Source: an uncultured Geobacter sp. (GTDB lineage: Bacteria; Desulfobacterota; Desulfuromonadia; Geobacterales; Geobacteraceae). Taken from it: a stretch of 38,708 nt of DNA. Under the pieces are notes generated by a model. The model saw nothing but the letters and a program-made list of their open reading frames with translations. It did no database searches and had not been told where the DNA came from. The position numbers and the translations under genes are program-made. How positions within the stretch are numbered: the first letter of the stretch is position 1; each line of letters begins with the position of its first letter. This document shows, piece after piece, positions 31,925-38,708 of this stretch. The stretch is taken from contig CALABV010000169.1 of NCBI GenBank assembly GCA_937886325.1, forward strand, positions 1 through 38,708, in the 5' to 3' direction.

Positions 31925-32560
31925 TCAGTCGGGCTTCCTGCCCGTCATGAGAAACACGCTGAAACGCCCCCGTGCCCCGGTGCGGTCCGGTTTGACGATC
32001 TCCGCTGCCGTGGTGTCGCGAACATCCCGGAATCCGGCCTCCATGAAGACCCGGCGCAGTGTCTCCCTGTCGAAGCCGGGATGAAACACCCCATCGCCGT
32101 CCCCGTGAAACATCCCGCCCTCGAAATCCAGATCGGCAACGGCCAGGTATCCGCCGGGAGTGATGCTGCGATGAAAAAGGGCCAGGAGAGGCTCGATGTC
32201 CGGTACATGGTGGAGGGTCATGCTGCTGGTGATGAGGTGGTAGGGGCCGGGAAGGGTGTCTATCGCGTCGGGATCAAGGTGAAGGGTGCGGACAGTTGCG
32301 AGGTCGAGCCGCTCTATCTTGGCCGACAGGATATCCAGCATGCCCCGGGAACTGTCGGCGCCGGTCACGGAGCGGACGAACGGTTGCAGCCGGAGCGTTA
32401 CCAGGCCTGTGCCGCAGCCGAAGTCCAGGACATCCATGTCACGGGTCAGCGAGATCTCCGAGCGGATGGCGTCCGCCACATCGTTTGCAAGCCTGACCCG
32501 TTCGGGTTTCTCGTCCCAGGAGGCCGCAACGCTGTCAAAATCCTTCCTTTCCGTGCTCAC
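31925..32560 (-). CDS. Class I SAM-dependent methyltransferase
   Basis: The 211-residue protein has the Rossmann methyltransferase motifs: motif I VLDFGCGTGLVTLRL, an acidic residue after strand 2 (GADSSRGML), SSMTLHHVPD, and the post-motif LFHRSITPGGYLAVADLD. The C-terminal half ends RFSVFLMTGRK, typical of the UbiE/Methyltransf_11 group. The substrate is not evident. The start is GTG at 32560, with GGAGGG seven bases upstream. The GH3 gene follows 62 bases downstream on the same strand. Confidence 0.85.
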   Translation of the reverse strand: MSTERKDFDSVAASWDEKPERVRLANDVADAIRSEISLTRDMDVLDFGCGTGLVTLRLQPFVRSVTGADSSRGMLDILSAKIERLDLATVRTLHLDPDAIDTLPGPYHLITSSMTLHHVPDIEPLLALFHRSITPGGYLAVADLDFEGGMFHGDGDGVFHPGFDRETLRRVFMEAGFRDVRDTTAAEIVKPDRTGARGRFSVFLMTGRKPD

Positions 32561-32665
32561 AAGCGTCCCTCCTCTATCAGGATTGGTACATGAGATAGCA
32601 TGTTATTCTCTGTTTTTGAAGAAAAAAGGCGACGGCCACGGCGTGCGGCTGGAAAGTATCGCCGC

Positions 32666-32818
32666 GGGGGCCGGGCCGGAACTTTCCCGGAACCTCTCGT
32701 AATCGGTCACCGTCCTTCACACTGTTCATCCGTCTGCCGGATTCAACTGCATTCCCTGGACCGACATCCTGCATGAAAGCCGTACGAGAGTCTCCGGGAA
32801 AGCCCCGACCCGGCCCTG
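32666..32818. repeat. Dispersed element with ~36-bp terminal inverted repeats, copy 2
   Basis: Left arm 32666-32701 and right arm 32783-32818 are inverted repeats matching at about 29 of 36 positions, with TACGAGAG and TCCGGGAAAG conserved. It is an inverted copy of the element at 21837. Together with flanking sequence it fills most of the 340-base gap between the divergent methyltransferase and glycosyltransferase genes; I see no gene in that gap. Confidence 0.78.
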
Positions 32819-32900
32819 ACAGGCATTTTTCAGGGTACTACAGAAATAGATGTTTGAAACAAGGCTGCAAAGTGACCGGCTCTGTGATAGCATTGGCCTC

Positions 32901-34097
32901 ATGAAGGTACTCTATGGGGCTTTTGACGCCTATCCGGGCCGCAAGGGCGCGCAGGCCCATATCAGGACGAATCTGCGGGCGCTGGCGGCCCGCGGCGGAG
33001 AGGCAACCCTTCTCTGCCTCGGCACGGGCGGCAGTTTCCGGGACCCGGACAGTGGCGCGATGGTGCATGCCTTTGCCGCGGACGAGCGGAACATGCTGCG
33101 CAGGAGCGAGCTTTTCGGCCGTTTCATCGCGGAGAAAGCGGATGCCATGGCGGCGGATCCGCCCGCGGTTATCCATTTCCGGGACATCTGGAGCGGTTTT
33201 CCGCTCCTTTTCCATCCCCTCTCGCGCGGAAGGGGGATTGTCTTCGAGGTCAACGGGCTCCCTTCGGTGGAGCTGCCGAGCCGGTATCCTCGCCTATCAG
33301 AGAACGGGTCCCTGCCGGCGCGACTGCGCCGGATGGAGGATGAATGCCTGGGGCGCGCCGACCGGGTGATCACGATTTCGCGCCGCACGGCCCGCTACCT
33401 GGCGGAGCGCGGCTGCGACGCGGGAAAGATTGTCGTCATTCCCAATGCGGCCGACCCGCCGGGGCCTTCCACCTCTCTTTCCGAAGAGTTCGAGGATCCG
33501 GAAAAAGCGGCGTGTCAGGGAAGGAAAGTGATCCTGTATGCGGGGACGCTCTCTTGCTGGCAGGGTCTGCACACCCTGCTGGAGGCAGCGGCCCTCCTCG
33601 GCCACCGGCGCGATTTTCATCTCGTCGTTGCCGCTTCGACCGGAAAAGGGATTCACCGGCTCGGGAAGCATGCCGTCGCCAGGGGACTGGACGATCGGTT
33701 GACGGTCCTGGGGGGCGTTCACCAACATGCAATGACGGACCTGTACACGCGGGCATACCTCTCCGCGGCTCCCCTGGCGCGCGGCGCGAGAAACGAGCTG
33801 CAGGGGTGCTGTCCGCTGAAAATCGTCGAATCCATGGCCTGCGGCACGCCGGTGGTGGCGTCCGACCTGCCCGCGGTGCGGGAGCTGATCGATTCCGGCT
33901 CCGACGGCATGCTGGTATCTCCCGGTTCTTCCCGTGCCCTGGCCTTCGCTCTGGAGAAGCTGCTGGACAATGGCGCCCTGCGTGACCGCCTGGCTCTTGG
34001 AGCCCGCGATCGGGCGCGACGGGATTTCGGGACAAGGCTGTATGGGGAACGGCTGTATGAGGTATATGACGAGGTGAAAGGAGGGAACGGGCGGTGA
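32901..34097 (+). CDS. Glycosyltransferase, GT4 type
   Basis: The 398-residue GT-B enzyme begins MKVLYGAFDAYPGRKGAQAH, with the N-terminal acceptor domain, and has ILYAGTLSCWQGLHTLLEAA at the start of the donor domain and the GT4 motif KIVESMACGTPVVASDLPAV (E-x7-E). It should move a sugar from a nucleotide donor, at the cytoplasmic face. The ATG at 32901 matches the typical family start; an in-frame ATG at 32850 is possible and neither has a strong ribosome site. It heads a tightly packed six-gene run. Acceptor and sugar are unknown. Confidence 0.85.
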   Translation: MKVLYGAFDAYPGRKGAQAHIRTNLRALAARGGEATLLCLGTGGSFRDPDSGAMVHAFAADERNMLRRSELFGRFIAEKADAMAADPPAVIHFRDIWSGFPLLFHPLSRGRGIVFEVNGLPSVELPSRYPRLSENGSLPARLRRMEDECLGRADRVITISRRTARYLAERGCDAGKIVVIPNAADPPGPSTSLSEEFEDPEKAACQGRKVILYAGTLSCWQGLHTLLEAAALLGHRRDFHLVVAASTGKGIHRLGKHAVARGLDDRLTVLGGVHQHAMTDLYTRAYLSAAPLARGARNELQGCCPLKIVESMACGTPVVASDLPAVRELIDSGSDGMLVSPGSSRALAFALEKLLDNGALRDRLALGARDRARRDFGTRLYGERLYEVYDEVKGGNGR

Positions 34098-34984
34098 TGG
34101 ATCTTGTTCGGGAAGGAAAGGAATTGTTCGGCGCCGGGCGTCTGCACGGCGTATGGCCCGCGAAAGAGCTGCTTCTCAAGGTTGCGGCCCTCGAAGCATG
34201 GAGAACATCGCTTCCGGGCAAGCGCAAGAGGATGTGGCTCCTGCTGCTCGGCGGCATTGCCGCCGCAATCGTCTTCACTATCCTGCGCGCCGTATTCCCC
34301 AACGCGGGAGCATTCGACGTGCTCTGCTCTCTGGCGCAGCTCTCCGGAGTGATCGCGGTTGTCGTCTCCATCGTGATGCTGATTCGACTGTATCGACTGA
34401 AGGGGGACGAAGATGCCGCGGCGGTGCTGGGCCCTCTTGTCCGCTGCATCGGCCCGGACCTGGCCAAGGGAGGGCTGCTCAAGGTAAACGCGAGCCTCCT
34501 GGCTCCGACACATTCCGATCTGCTGGTGCGGACGGGAGAAAAATACGCCACCGAACGCTACCCGGAGTGCATCGACCGGTTTTTCAAGCGGGAGATCCTG
34601 GACCTGGAGTGCCGTCTCCGCGACGGGACCCGGTTGCAGGCGGGCATGGTGGAACATACCGTTGAGAAGATCCACAAGAAGAAAAATCCCCGCGGCAAGT
34701 GGAAGACAAAGAGGAAGTACCGTAGAAAGATAGACTACAGGGCGCGCCTGCTGCTGGACGACAGCCGGTACAGGCTCACGGGATCCCCCCGGCTCCCGGC
34801 CGGCACATCGCTGCGGGTCGGAAAACATCCGCGCGGCGCCGTGATCTTTCTCTCGCTGCGGAAGTATCCGGCCGAAAAGGATCGCGTTGATGCGGGGCCG
34901 CTGCTGGCCCTTCTGTCCGGCGCCTATGGGGCGATTACCCCGGCGCCGCCGACTGAGCCTATTCCCACGGGAGGTACACAATGA
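34097..34984 (+). CDS. Two-TM membrane protein of unknown function
   Basis: The 295-residue protein has a short cytoplasmic-looking N-terminus, two membrane segments (about 45-70 and 75-101, the latter with GVIAVVVSIVMLIRLY), then a ~190-residue soluble domain with a very basic stretch (KIHKKKNPRGKWKTKRKYRR) and a beta-rich end. I recognise no family. The ATG overlaps the upstream TGA by one base; an adjacent GTG at 34094 is closer to the AGGAGG. Its stop overlaps the next gene. It is clearly part of the glycosyltransferase cluster. Confidence 0.65.
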   Translation: MDLVREGKELFGAGRLHGVWPAKELLLKVAALEAWRTSLPGKRKRMWLLLLGGIAAAIVFTILRAVFPNAGAFDVLCSLAQLSGVIAVVVSIVMLIRLYRLKGDEDAAAVLGPLVRCIGPDLAKGGLLKVNASLLAPTHSDLLVRTGEKYATERYPECIDRFFKREILDLECRLRDGTRLQAGMVEHTVEKIHKKKNPRGKWKTKRKYRRKIDYRARLLLDDSRYRLTGSPRLPAGTSLRVGKHPRGAVIFLSLRKYPAEKDRVDAGPLLALLSGAYGAITPAPPTEPIPTGGTQ

Positions 34985-35415
34985 CCGGATGCGCCCAACG
35001 GACTGGATTTTTAACATTGACCACCTGCGGCGAGCCAGTCGCGGCCGCCTGCGCCATGTGCGGCAAGGCCATCTGCGCCGGCCATATCCACCACACGCAA
35101 TCGGGGATCCTCTGCCCCGATTGCGCGGTGCTGGGTCTTGACGCTGACGAGGCATCCCGGCGCGGCCTGGACTCCTCCTACTACCGTCATTCCGCGGACA
35201 GCGACACCTGCATGGTGACCTACGGTTCCTCCGACTACGAGAACTTCGATACATTCGAGGGAGAGGGCGGGGAGATGGGCGGAGGCGGCGCGGGCGGCGA
35301 ATGGGACGAGGGGGAAGCCGCCGAGGAATCCGGCTCCGAGAGCGCCGATGAAGGGGACTTCGGGGCTGCGGACGAAGGAGACTCCGGAAGCTCCGACGAT
35401 TTCCAGGACAGCTGA
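34981..35415 (+). CDS. Small zinc-finger protein with long acidic Gly/Ser tail
   Basis: The 144-residue protein has a B-box-like N-terminus (CGEP, CAMCGK, C-x2-HIHH and CPDC; cysteines at 16, 24, 27, 32, 45 and 48) likely to bind one or two zinc ions. A linker follows, and then about 70 residues made almost wholly of Glu, Asp, Gly and Ser, ending SGSSDDFQDS. It has no signal peptide or TM segment. The start overlaps the preceding stop and the next gene starts 5 bases after its stop. The tail resembles a modification acceptor or a flexible electrostatic linker. No family recognised. Confidence 0.65.
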   Translation: MTGCAQRTGFLTLTTCGEPVAAACAMCGKAICAGHIHHTQSGILCPDCAVLGLDADEASRRGLDSSYYRHSADSDTCMVTYGSSDYENFDTFEGEGGEMGGGGAGGEWDEGEAAEESGSESADEGDFGAADEGDSGSSDDFQDS

Positions 35416-35420
35416 GCCCC

Positions 35421-36539
35421 ATGGCCCGCATCGTCTGGATCACGGAGCGCCACGGCCCCGACGGCGGGGGCATGGCGGTCTCCTCCACCCGCCTGGTGAA
35501 CGCCCTGCGCGACCGGGGCCACTCCCTGACCGTCCTGCACCTGTCGAAAGGGTCTCCTGAAACCGTTGACGCCGCCTTCCGCCTCCGGGACAGGGAGGGC
35601 CACTGGCGGGCCGAGGGGTGGCAGGGCGAACTGGAACGGCTGTTCTTCCTGAAGCGCCGCAGCCTGGAGGGATGTCTGCCGGTGGGTTTCGGCGGCGGAA
35701 TTCCCGGCTACCTGGCCACCCTGTGGGGGACGTGGCTGGGAACCCCCAGCGTGGCCATGTTCCGCGGCAACGACCTGGACCGGTTGAGCCACGATCCGGG
35801 CCGGGGATGGATGGTCCACCATACCGTCGGCCGGGCCGATCTCGTGTGCGCCGTTTCCAGTGAAATGCGATCCAGGATCGCGGCAATGCGGGAAGGGCCG
35901 GTCCTGTTCACGCCGGTCGGCATCATTCCGGAAGAGTGGATATCCTTCCCCTCCGACCTGGAGGCGGCCGCCGCCCTGCGCACCCGGCATGCGCCCGACG
36001 GTCGGCCCCTGGTCGGGATCTTCGGCCGGCTGAAGTACAAGAAGGGACTCTCCACCGCCATCCGGGTGTTCCGCGACTACGGCATGGGAAGCCGTGCCCG
36101 GCTGCTTACCGTGGGAGACGTTCCGATGGAGGAGCGGAGCGAGCTTGAGGAAACATGCGCCTGTTTCTGGAGCTCCGAGCCTTTTGGCCCCCGAAAAAAC
36201 CTGATCCCCCGGTACCTGGCCTGCGACATCGTCTTCATTCCCTCCCTGTACGACGGCATGCCCAATGTCCTGCTGGAGGCCATGGCGTGCGGTGTTCCGG
36301 TGGTGGCCTCCCGTGCCGGAGGGATGCCGGATGTGATACGCCACGGCGTCGACGGATTCCTGTTCGATGCCGGGGACGCGGTTGCCGCGGCCGACACCCT
36401 GGCCCGAGCGCTTTCCTTCGCCCCTCAGGCGCGCCGCAATATCGGGGAAGCGGGCCGCACCACCGTCACGACACGGTTTACCGGCGTCCACGAGGCCGAT
36501 ATCCTGGAATCCGCCCTGCTGCGGTTGAGCGGGGGGTAG
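35421..36539 (+). CDS. Glycosyltransferase, GT4 type
   Basis: The 372-residue GT-B protein has an N-terminal RIVWITERHGPDGGGMAVSS loop typical of GT4 enzymes, a GIFGRLKYKKGLSTAI segment at the donor-domain start and the donor motif PSLYDGMPNVLLEAMACGVP with the E-x7-E pair. It differs clearly from the glycosyltransferase at 32901 and is not a duplicate. The ribosome site is weak, but the start lies 5 bases after the acidic-protein gene, so coupling is likely. The radical SAM gene begins one base after its stop. Confidence 0.85.
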   Translation: MARIVWITERHGPDGGGMAVSSTRLVNALRDRGHSLTVLHLSKGSPETVDAAFRLRDREGHWRAEGWQGELERLFFLKRRSLEGCLPVGFGGGIPGYLATLWGTWLGTPSVAMFRGNDLDRLSHDPGRGWMVHHTVGRADLVCAVSSEMRSRIAAMREGPVLFTPVGIIPEEWISFPSDLEAAAALRTRHAPDGRPLVGIFGRLKYKKGLSTAIRVFRDYGMGSRARLLTVGDVPMEERSELEETCACFWSSEPFGPRKNLIPRYLACDIVFIPSLYDGMPNVLLEAMACGVPVVASRAGGMPDVIRHGVDGFLFDAGDAVAAADTLARALSFAPQARRNIGEAGRTTVTTRFTGVHEADILESALLRLSGG

Positions 36540-36540
36540 T

Positions 36541-37566
36541 ATGGACTTTCGCGCAGCCGTCAGCTCCCATCCCGCCATCCTCCCTGCCCTGGCGCGGCTC
36601 TCCCATGAACCGTGCCCCGACCTTCCGGTCCTTACCGCAAAGGTGAAGCTGCTGTGGCAGTGCAACCTGTCCTGCGTCTTCTGCCGCTTGCCCGAAGCCG
36701 GTGTTGTCATGTCACGCCCAACCGCGTCGGCCCTGGGGCGCGAGCTTGCTGGCCAGGGCCTGCGCAAGGTCCATTTTTCCGGTGGCGAGGTGCTGCTGCA
36801 CCCCGACTGTTATACCATCTTCGCCGACTGGGCCGGCCTGGGCATCCAGGTCAACCTCACCAGCAACGGTCTCCTGATGGGGAAGGAAGATGTACGTCGG
36901 CTGGAAGATTCGGGGGTCCATTCGGTTTCCCTCTCCGTCGATTCCGCGGACCGCAAGGTCCATGACCGGCTGCGCGGCCTGAAAGGCTCGCACAAGGCCG
37001 TGGTGCGCGCGGCGGAGCGCATCGCGGCACGGGGAAGGATCCGGCTGCGCATCAATACGGTGGTCACCTCCAGGACGGCCCGGGGGCTCGACGGCCTGAG
37101 GGAACTGGTCAGCGGGCTCGGGCCGGAGGTCACCTGGAAACTGATACCGGTGGACCCGGTCGCGCCCGGCCTCCTTCCCTCCCGAGCGGCCGTTGAGAGA
37201 GCCTCCGCGGCGGCGGCCCGCTGGGAGGAACTGGAAGAGAGAGCGCCCTTCGGCTCGACTCCCGAACACTTTCGGGAAACGGCGGCGGGCCGGCACGGCT
37301 TTCGAGGAATCCCCTGCCATGTGCCGTGGTTCCATCTGTTTTTCTCGCCGGACGGCTCCTGCCATCCCTGCTGCATGGCCCGCGGATCCACGGCGCCCTT
37401 GGGACGGTTCCCGGATCAGTCGGTGAGACAGATCCTGGAGGGTGAACCCATGCGGATGCTCAAGACCCTCATGGCATCCGGAGATCGCCTGGATGCCTGC
37501 GCACGCTGCGACGATTTCCTGAGCGAGAGAAACGTTATCGCATCCCTTTTGGCTGAGTACCCATGA
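36541..37566 (+). CDS. Radical SAM protein with SPASM-like C-terminal cysteines
   Basis: The 341-residue protein has the radical SAM cluster motif CNLSCVFC (Cys41, 45, 48), the GGE-type strand HFSGGEVLLH, TSNGLLM and SLSVDSADRKVHDRLRG. The C-terminal third has extra cysteines, CHVPW, GSCHPCCMARG and LDACARCDDF, arranged like a SPASM or twitch auxiliary iron-sulfur cluster. Such proteins often modify peptides, sugars or enzymes. It lies between two glycosyltransferase genes, overlapping the downstream one by 4 bases. The target is unknown; the acidic protein two genes upstream is a candidate by context only. Confidence 0.85.
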   Translation: MDFRAAVSSHPAILPALARLSHEPCPDLPVLTAKVKLLWQCNLSCVFCRLPEAGVVMSRPTASALGRELAGQGLRKVHFSGGEVLLHPDCYTIFADWAGLGIQVNLTSNGLLMGKEDVRRLEDSGVHSVSLSVDSADRKVHDRLRGLKGSHKAVVRAAERIAARGRIRLRINTVVTSRTARGLDGLRELVSGLGPEVTWKLIPVDPVAPGLLPSRAAVERASAAAARWEELEERAPFGSTPEHFRETAAGRHGFRGIPCHVPWFHLFFSPDGSCHPCCMARGSTAPLGRFPDQSVRQILEGEPMRMLKTLMASGDRLDACARCDDFLSERNVIASLLAEYP

Positions 37567-38468
37567 TCCTCTACTATGCCCTGGGCGGCGGGCTGGGCCA
37601 TATCTCCCGATCGCTTGCGCTCCTGGCCCATGCTCCGCAACCGCTCCTGCAGAGCGTCCGGTTGCTCGTCTCCAGCAGGAGTGCCGAGGTTGCCCGCCCC
37701 ATCTCACCCTGCCCCATGGACCTGGTCCCGGAACGGGCCATGGCCGACCGGCGTCTCTATGCCCGCTTCCTGGACGAGTATCTACACAGGCACGACGTCT
37801 CCTGCATCGTGGTGGACACCTTTCCCTTCGGCCTGCTGGGGGAGTTGAGATACAGGGCTCCTCGCCTCCCCCGCGTGCTGGTGGGCCGCTACCTGCGCTG
37901 GGACGCCTACCGGGAGCGGTGCGGCGACCTGGCCGGAGCTGTCTGGCCGAGGGTGTCGATTCTGATCGAAGATCAGGAAGAAGCCTGCCGGGAGGAGGCG
38001 GCACGGCACGGTCGCGTGGTCACGGCTCCCTGGCCAGTCTCCCTTGCCCGTCCCATGGATGGCGTGGCGGGCATTCGGCCGGCCTGCTGCATCGTGCACA
38101 GCGGATCTCCGGAGGAGATGGATCGGTTGATGCTGGAGGCGCGCCGCATCATGGCTGAGAGGGAGATGGAGGGGGCTCCTGAAATATTCACCCCGGACAG
38201 GGGGCTTTTTCCCGTGGAGCGCAGCCTGGTGCGCTTCACCGACGTTGTTTCCGGGGCAGGGTACGCCGGCTGCTCCGCCGCCGCGGTCATGAAGGGTCGG
38301 GTACGCTACCACCTGCACCCCTTCCCGCGCAGGTTCGATGATCAGGCCCTCAGGCTGCGCCGCTTGAATGAAGGGACGTGGGGGGACGTCTCGGCCGGTG
38401 ATGCCGCCCGCACGGCGGCCGTCCTGTGGGGTGAGGTCGCCTGCCTGAAGCTGCCGTTTTCGGGTTGA
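37563..38468 (+). CDS. MurG-like GT-B glycosyltransferase
   Basis: The 301-residue protein starts MILYYALGGGLGHISRSLAL, the Gly-rich GGGLGH loop of GT28/MurG-type enzymes, and has a VVSGAGYAGCSAAAVMKGRVRYHLHPF segment matching the usual donor-site GYN region and Glu substitute. A VVDTFPFGLLGEL strand closes the N-terminal domain. The length is short for a complete GT-B fold, so it may be a reduced form. It overlaps the radical SAM gene (ATGA) and is the last gene of the cluster. The donor sugar is unknown. Confidence 0.7.
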   Translation: MILYYALGGGLGHISRSLALLAHAPQPLLQSVRLLVSSRSAEVARPISPCPMDLVPERAMADRRLYARFLDEYLHRHDVSCIVVDTFPFGLLGELRYRAPRLPRVLVGRYLRWDAYRERCGDLAGAVWPRVSILIEDQEEACREEAARHGRVVTAPWPVSLARPMDGVAGIRPACCIVHSGSPEEMDRLMLEARRIMAEREMEGAPEIFTPDRGLFPVERSLVRFTDVVSGAGYAGCSAAAVMKGRVRYHLHPFPRRFDDQALRLRRLNEGTWGDVSAGDAARTAAVLWGEVACLKLPFSG

Positions 38469-38539
38469 AACGTCCCATTTTTGGGAGTAGTATCCCCCGA
38501 TGTATTCCAGCGGTAACCCTTCCGCAACACGTATATCTG

Positions 38540-38708
38540 AAAACGGCAGGTGGAGTCGTCCTGCGTTCACTCCGGCCGGCCTGCTTCTGCTGCTCTAGGC
38601 TCATTTCGCTACAGCCGATAAACTCACCCGCCTTCGCTGAAGCTACGGCGGGTTCGGACACTATCGGCTGTTGACGCTCCATTTCGCCAAGAGCAGCAAC
38701 GAATCAGG
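38540..38708 (-). repeat. Composite palindromic element, right-end copy (cut by window end)
   Basis: This starts with one half of the 48-bp palindrome (AAAACGGCAGGTGGAG at 38540-38555) and continues with a nested insert. TGCTGCTCT (38588-38596) pairs with AGAGCAGCA near 38690, CAGCCGAT with ATCGGCTG, and CCCGCC with GGCGGG at the tip. The last 46 bases equal 71-116 of the window. It is probably the missing right half of an element that would end like 117-157. Confidence 0.8.

Noticed and set aside
33719..35488. 589-codon minus-strand open frame
   Set aside because: It is Arg/Ser/Pro-rich, matches no family and lies opposite three coupled plus-strand genes with recognisable features.
35235..36767. 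510-codon minus-strand open frame
   Set aside because: It is antisense to the acidic-protein and glycosyltransferase genes; its composition is that of a reversed high-GC gene.
36712..38004. 430-codon minus-strand open frame
   Set aside because: It lies opposite the radical SAM and MurG-like genes, which carry clear motifs; it has no ribosome site or family pattern.

Overview
This window is a GC-rich bacterial chromosome segment, very probably from a member of the Desulfuromonadales/Geobacterales (Geobacter-like). The evidence is gene content and order: larB-larC-pgpA-cinA, recA-pilT-recX, alaS, argB-argD-argF-argG-argH, then lysA-dapA-dapB-dapL. A complete DapL (LL-diaminopimelate aminotransferase) gene in a lysine cluster fits that group. 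No rRNA, tRNA or CRISPR array was seen, and no transposase gene is present.

Layout. 1-200: a dispersed palindromic element. 202-3933: larB, larC, pgpA and cinA, the last three joined by ATGA overlaps. 3998-4846 (minus): a QueG-related 4Fe-4S protein. 5281-7921: recA, a pilT paralog and recX. 8087-10714: alaS. 10939-17595: arginine synthesis from N-acetylglutamate kinase to argininosuccinate lyase, interrupted between argF and argG by a nucleotidyltransferase gene and a small basic ORF. 17690-23317: an LptM-like lipoprotein carrying FN3-like repeats, then lysA, dapA, dapB and dapL. 23420-26404: a small secreted protein, an alkaline phosphatase and an MFS transporter. 26614-29397 (minus): YceI, an unknown protein and a zinc-ribbon/RDD membrane protein. 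29607-30006: a stunted signal-peptide ORF and a DUF3147 protein. 30099-32560 (minus): a GH3 lipoprotein and a methyltransferase. 32901-38468: a tightly packed six-gene cluster of three glycosyltransferases, a radical SAM protein, a two-TM membrane protein and a small zinc-finger protein with a long acidic Gly/Ser tail.

The amino acid part is a coherent biosynthetic block. ArgB-D-F-G-H convert N-acetylglutamate to arginine, with argC and the acetyl-transfer step encoded elsewhere. DapA-DapB-DapL make LL-diaminopimelate, and LysA decarboxylates the meso form; dapF is not in the window.

The least explained parts are three. First, the 32.9-38.5 kb glycosyltransferase/radical SAM/acidic-protein cluster has no obvious substrate. 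Second, a possible two-gene nucleotidyltransferase cassette sits inside the arg operon. Third, intergenic palindromic repeats of at least six unrelated types are unusually dense. One 48-bp palindrome has spread to at least three sites; at one of them it lies inside the signal-peptide coding region of the GH3 lipoprotein, and at both window ends its loop carries a roughly 110-120 bp nested insert.
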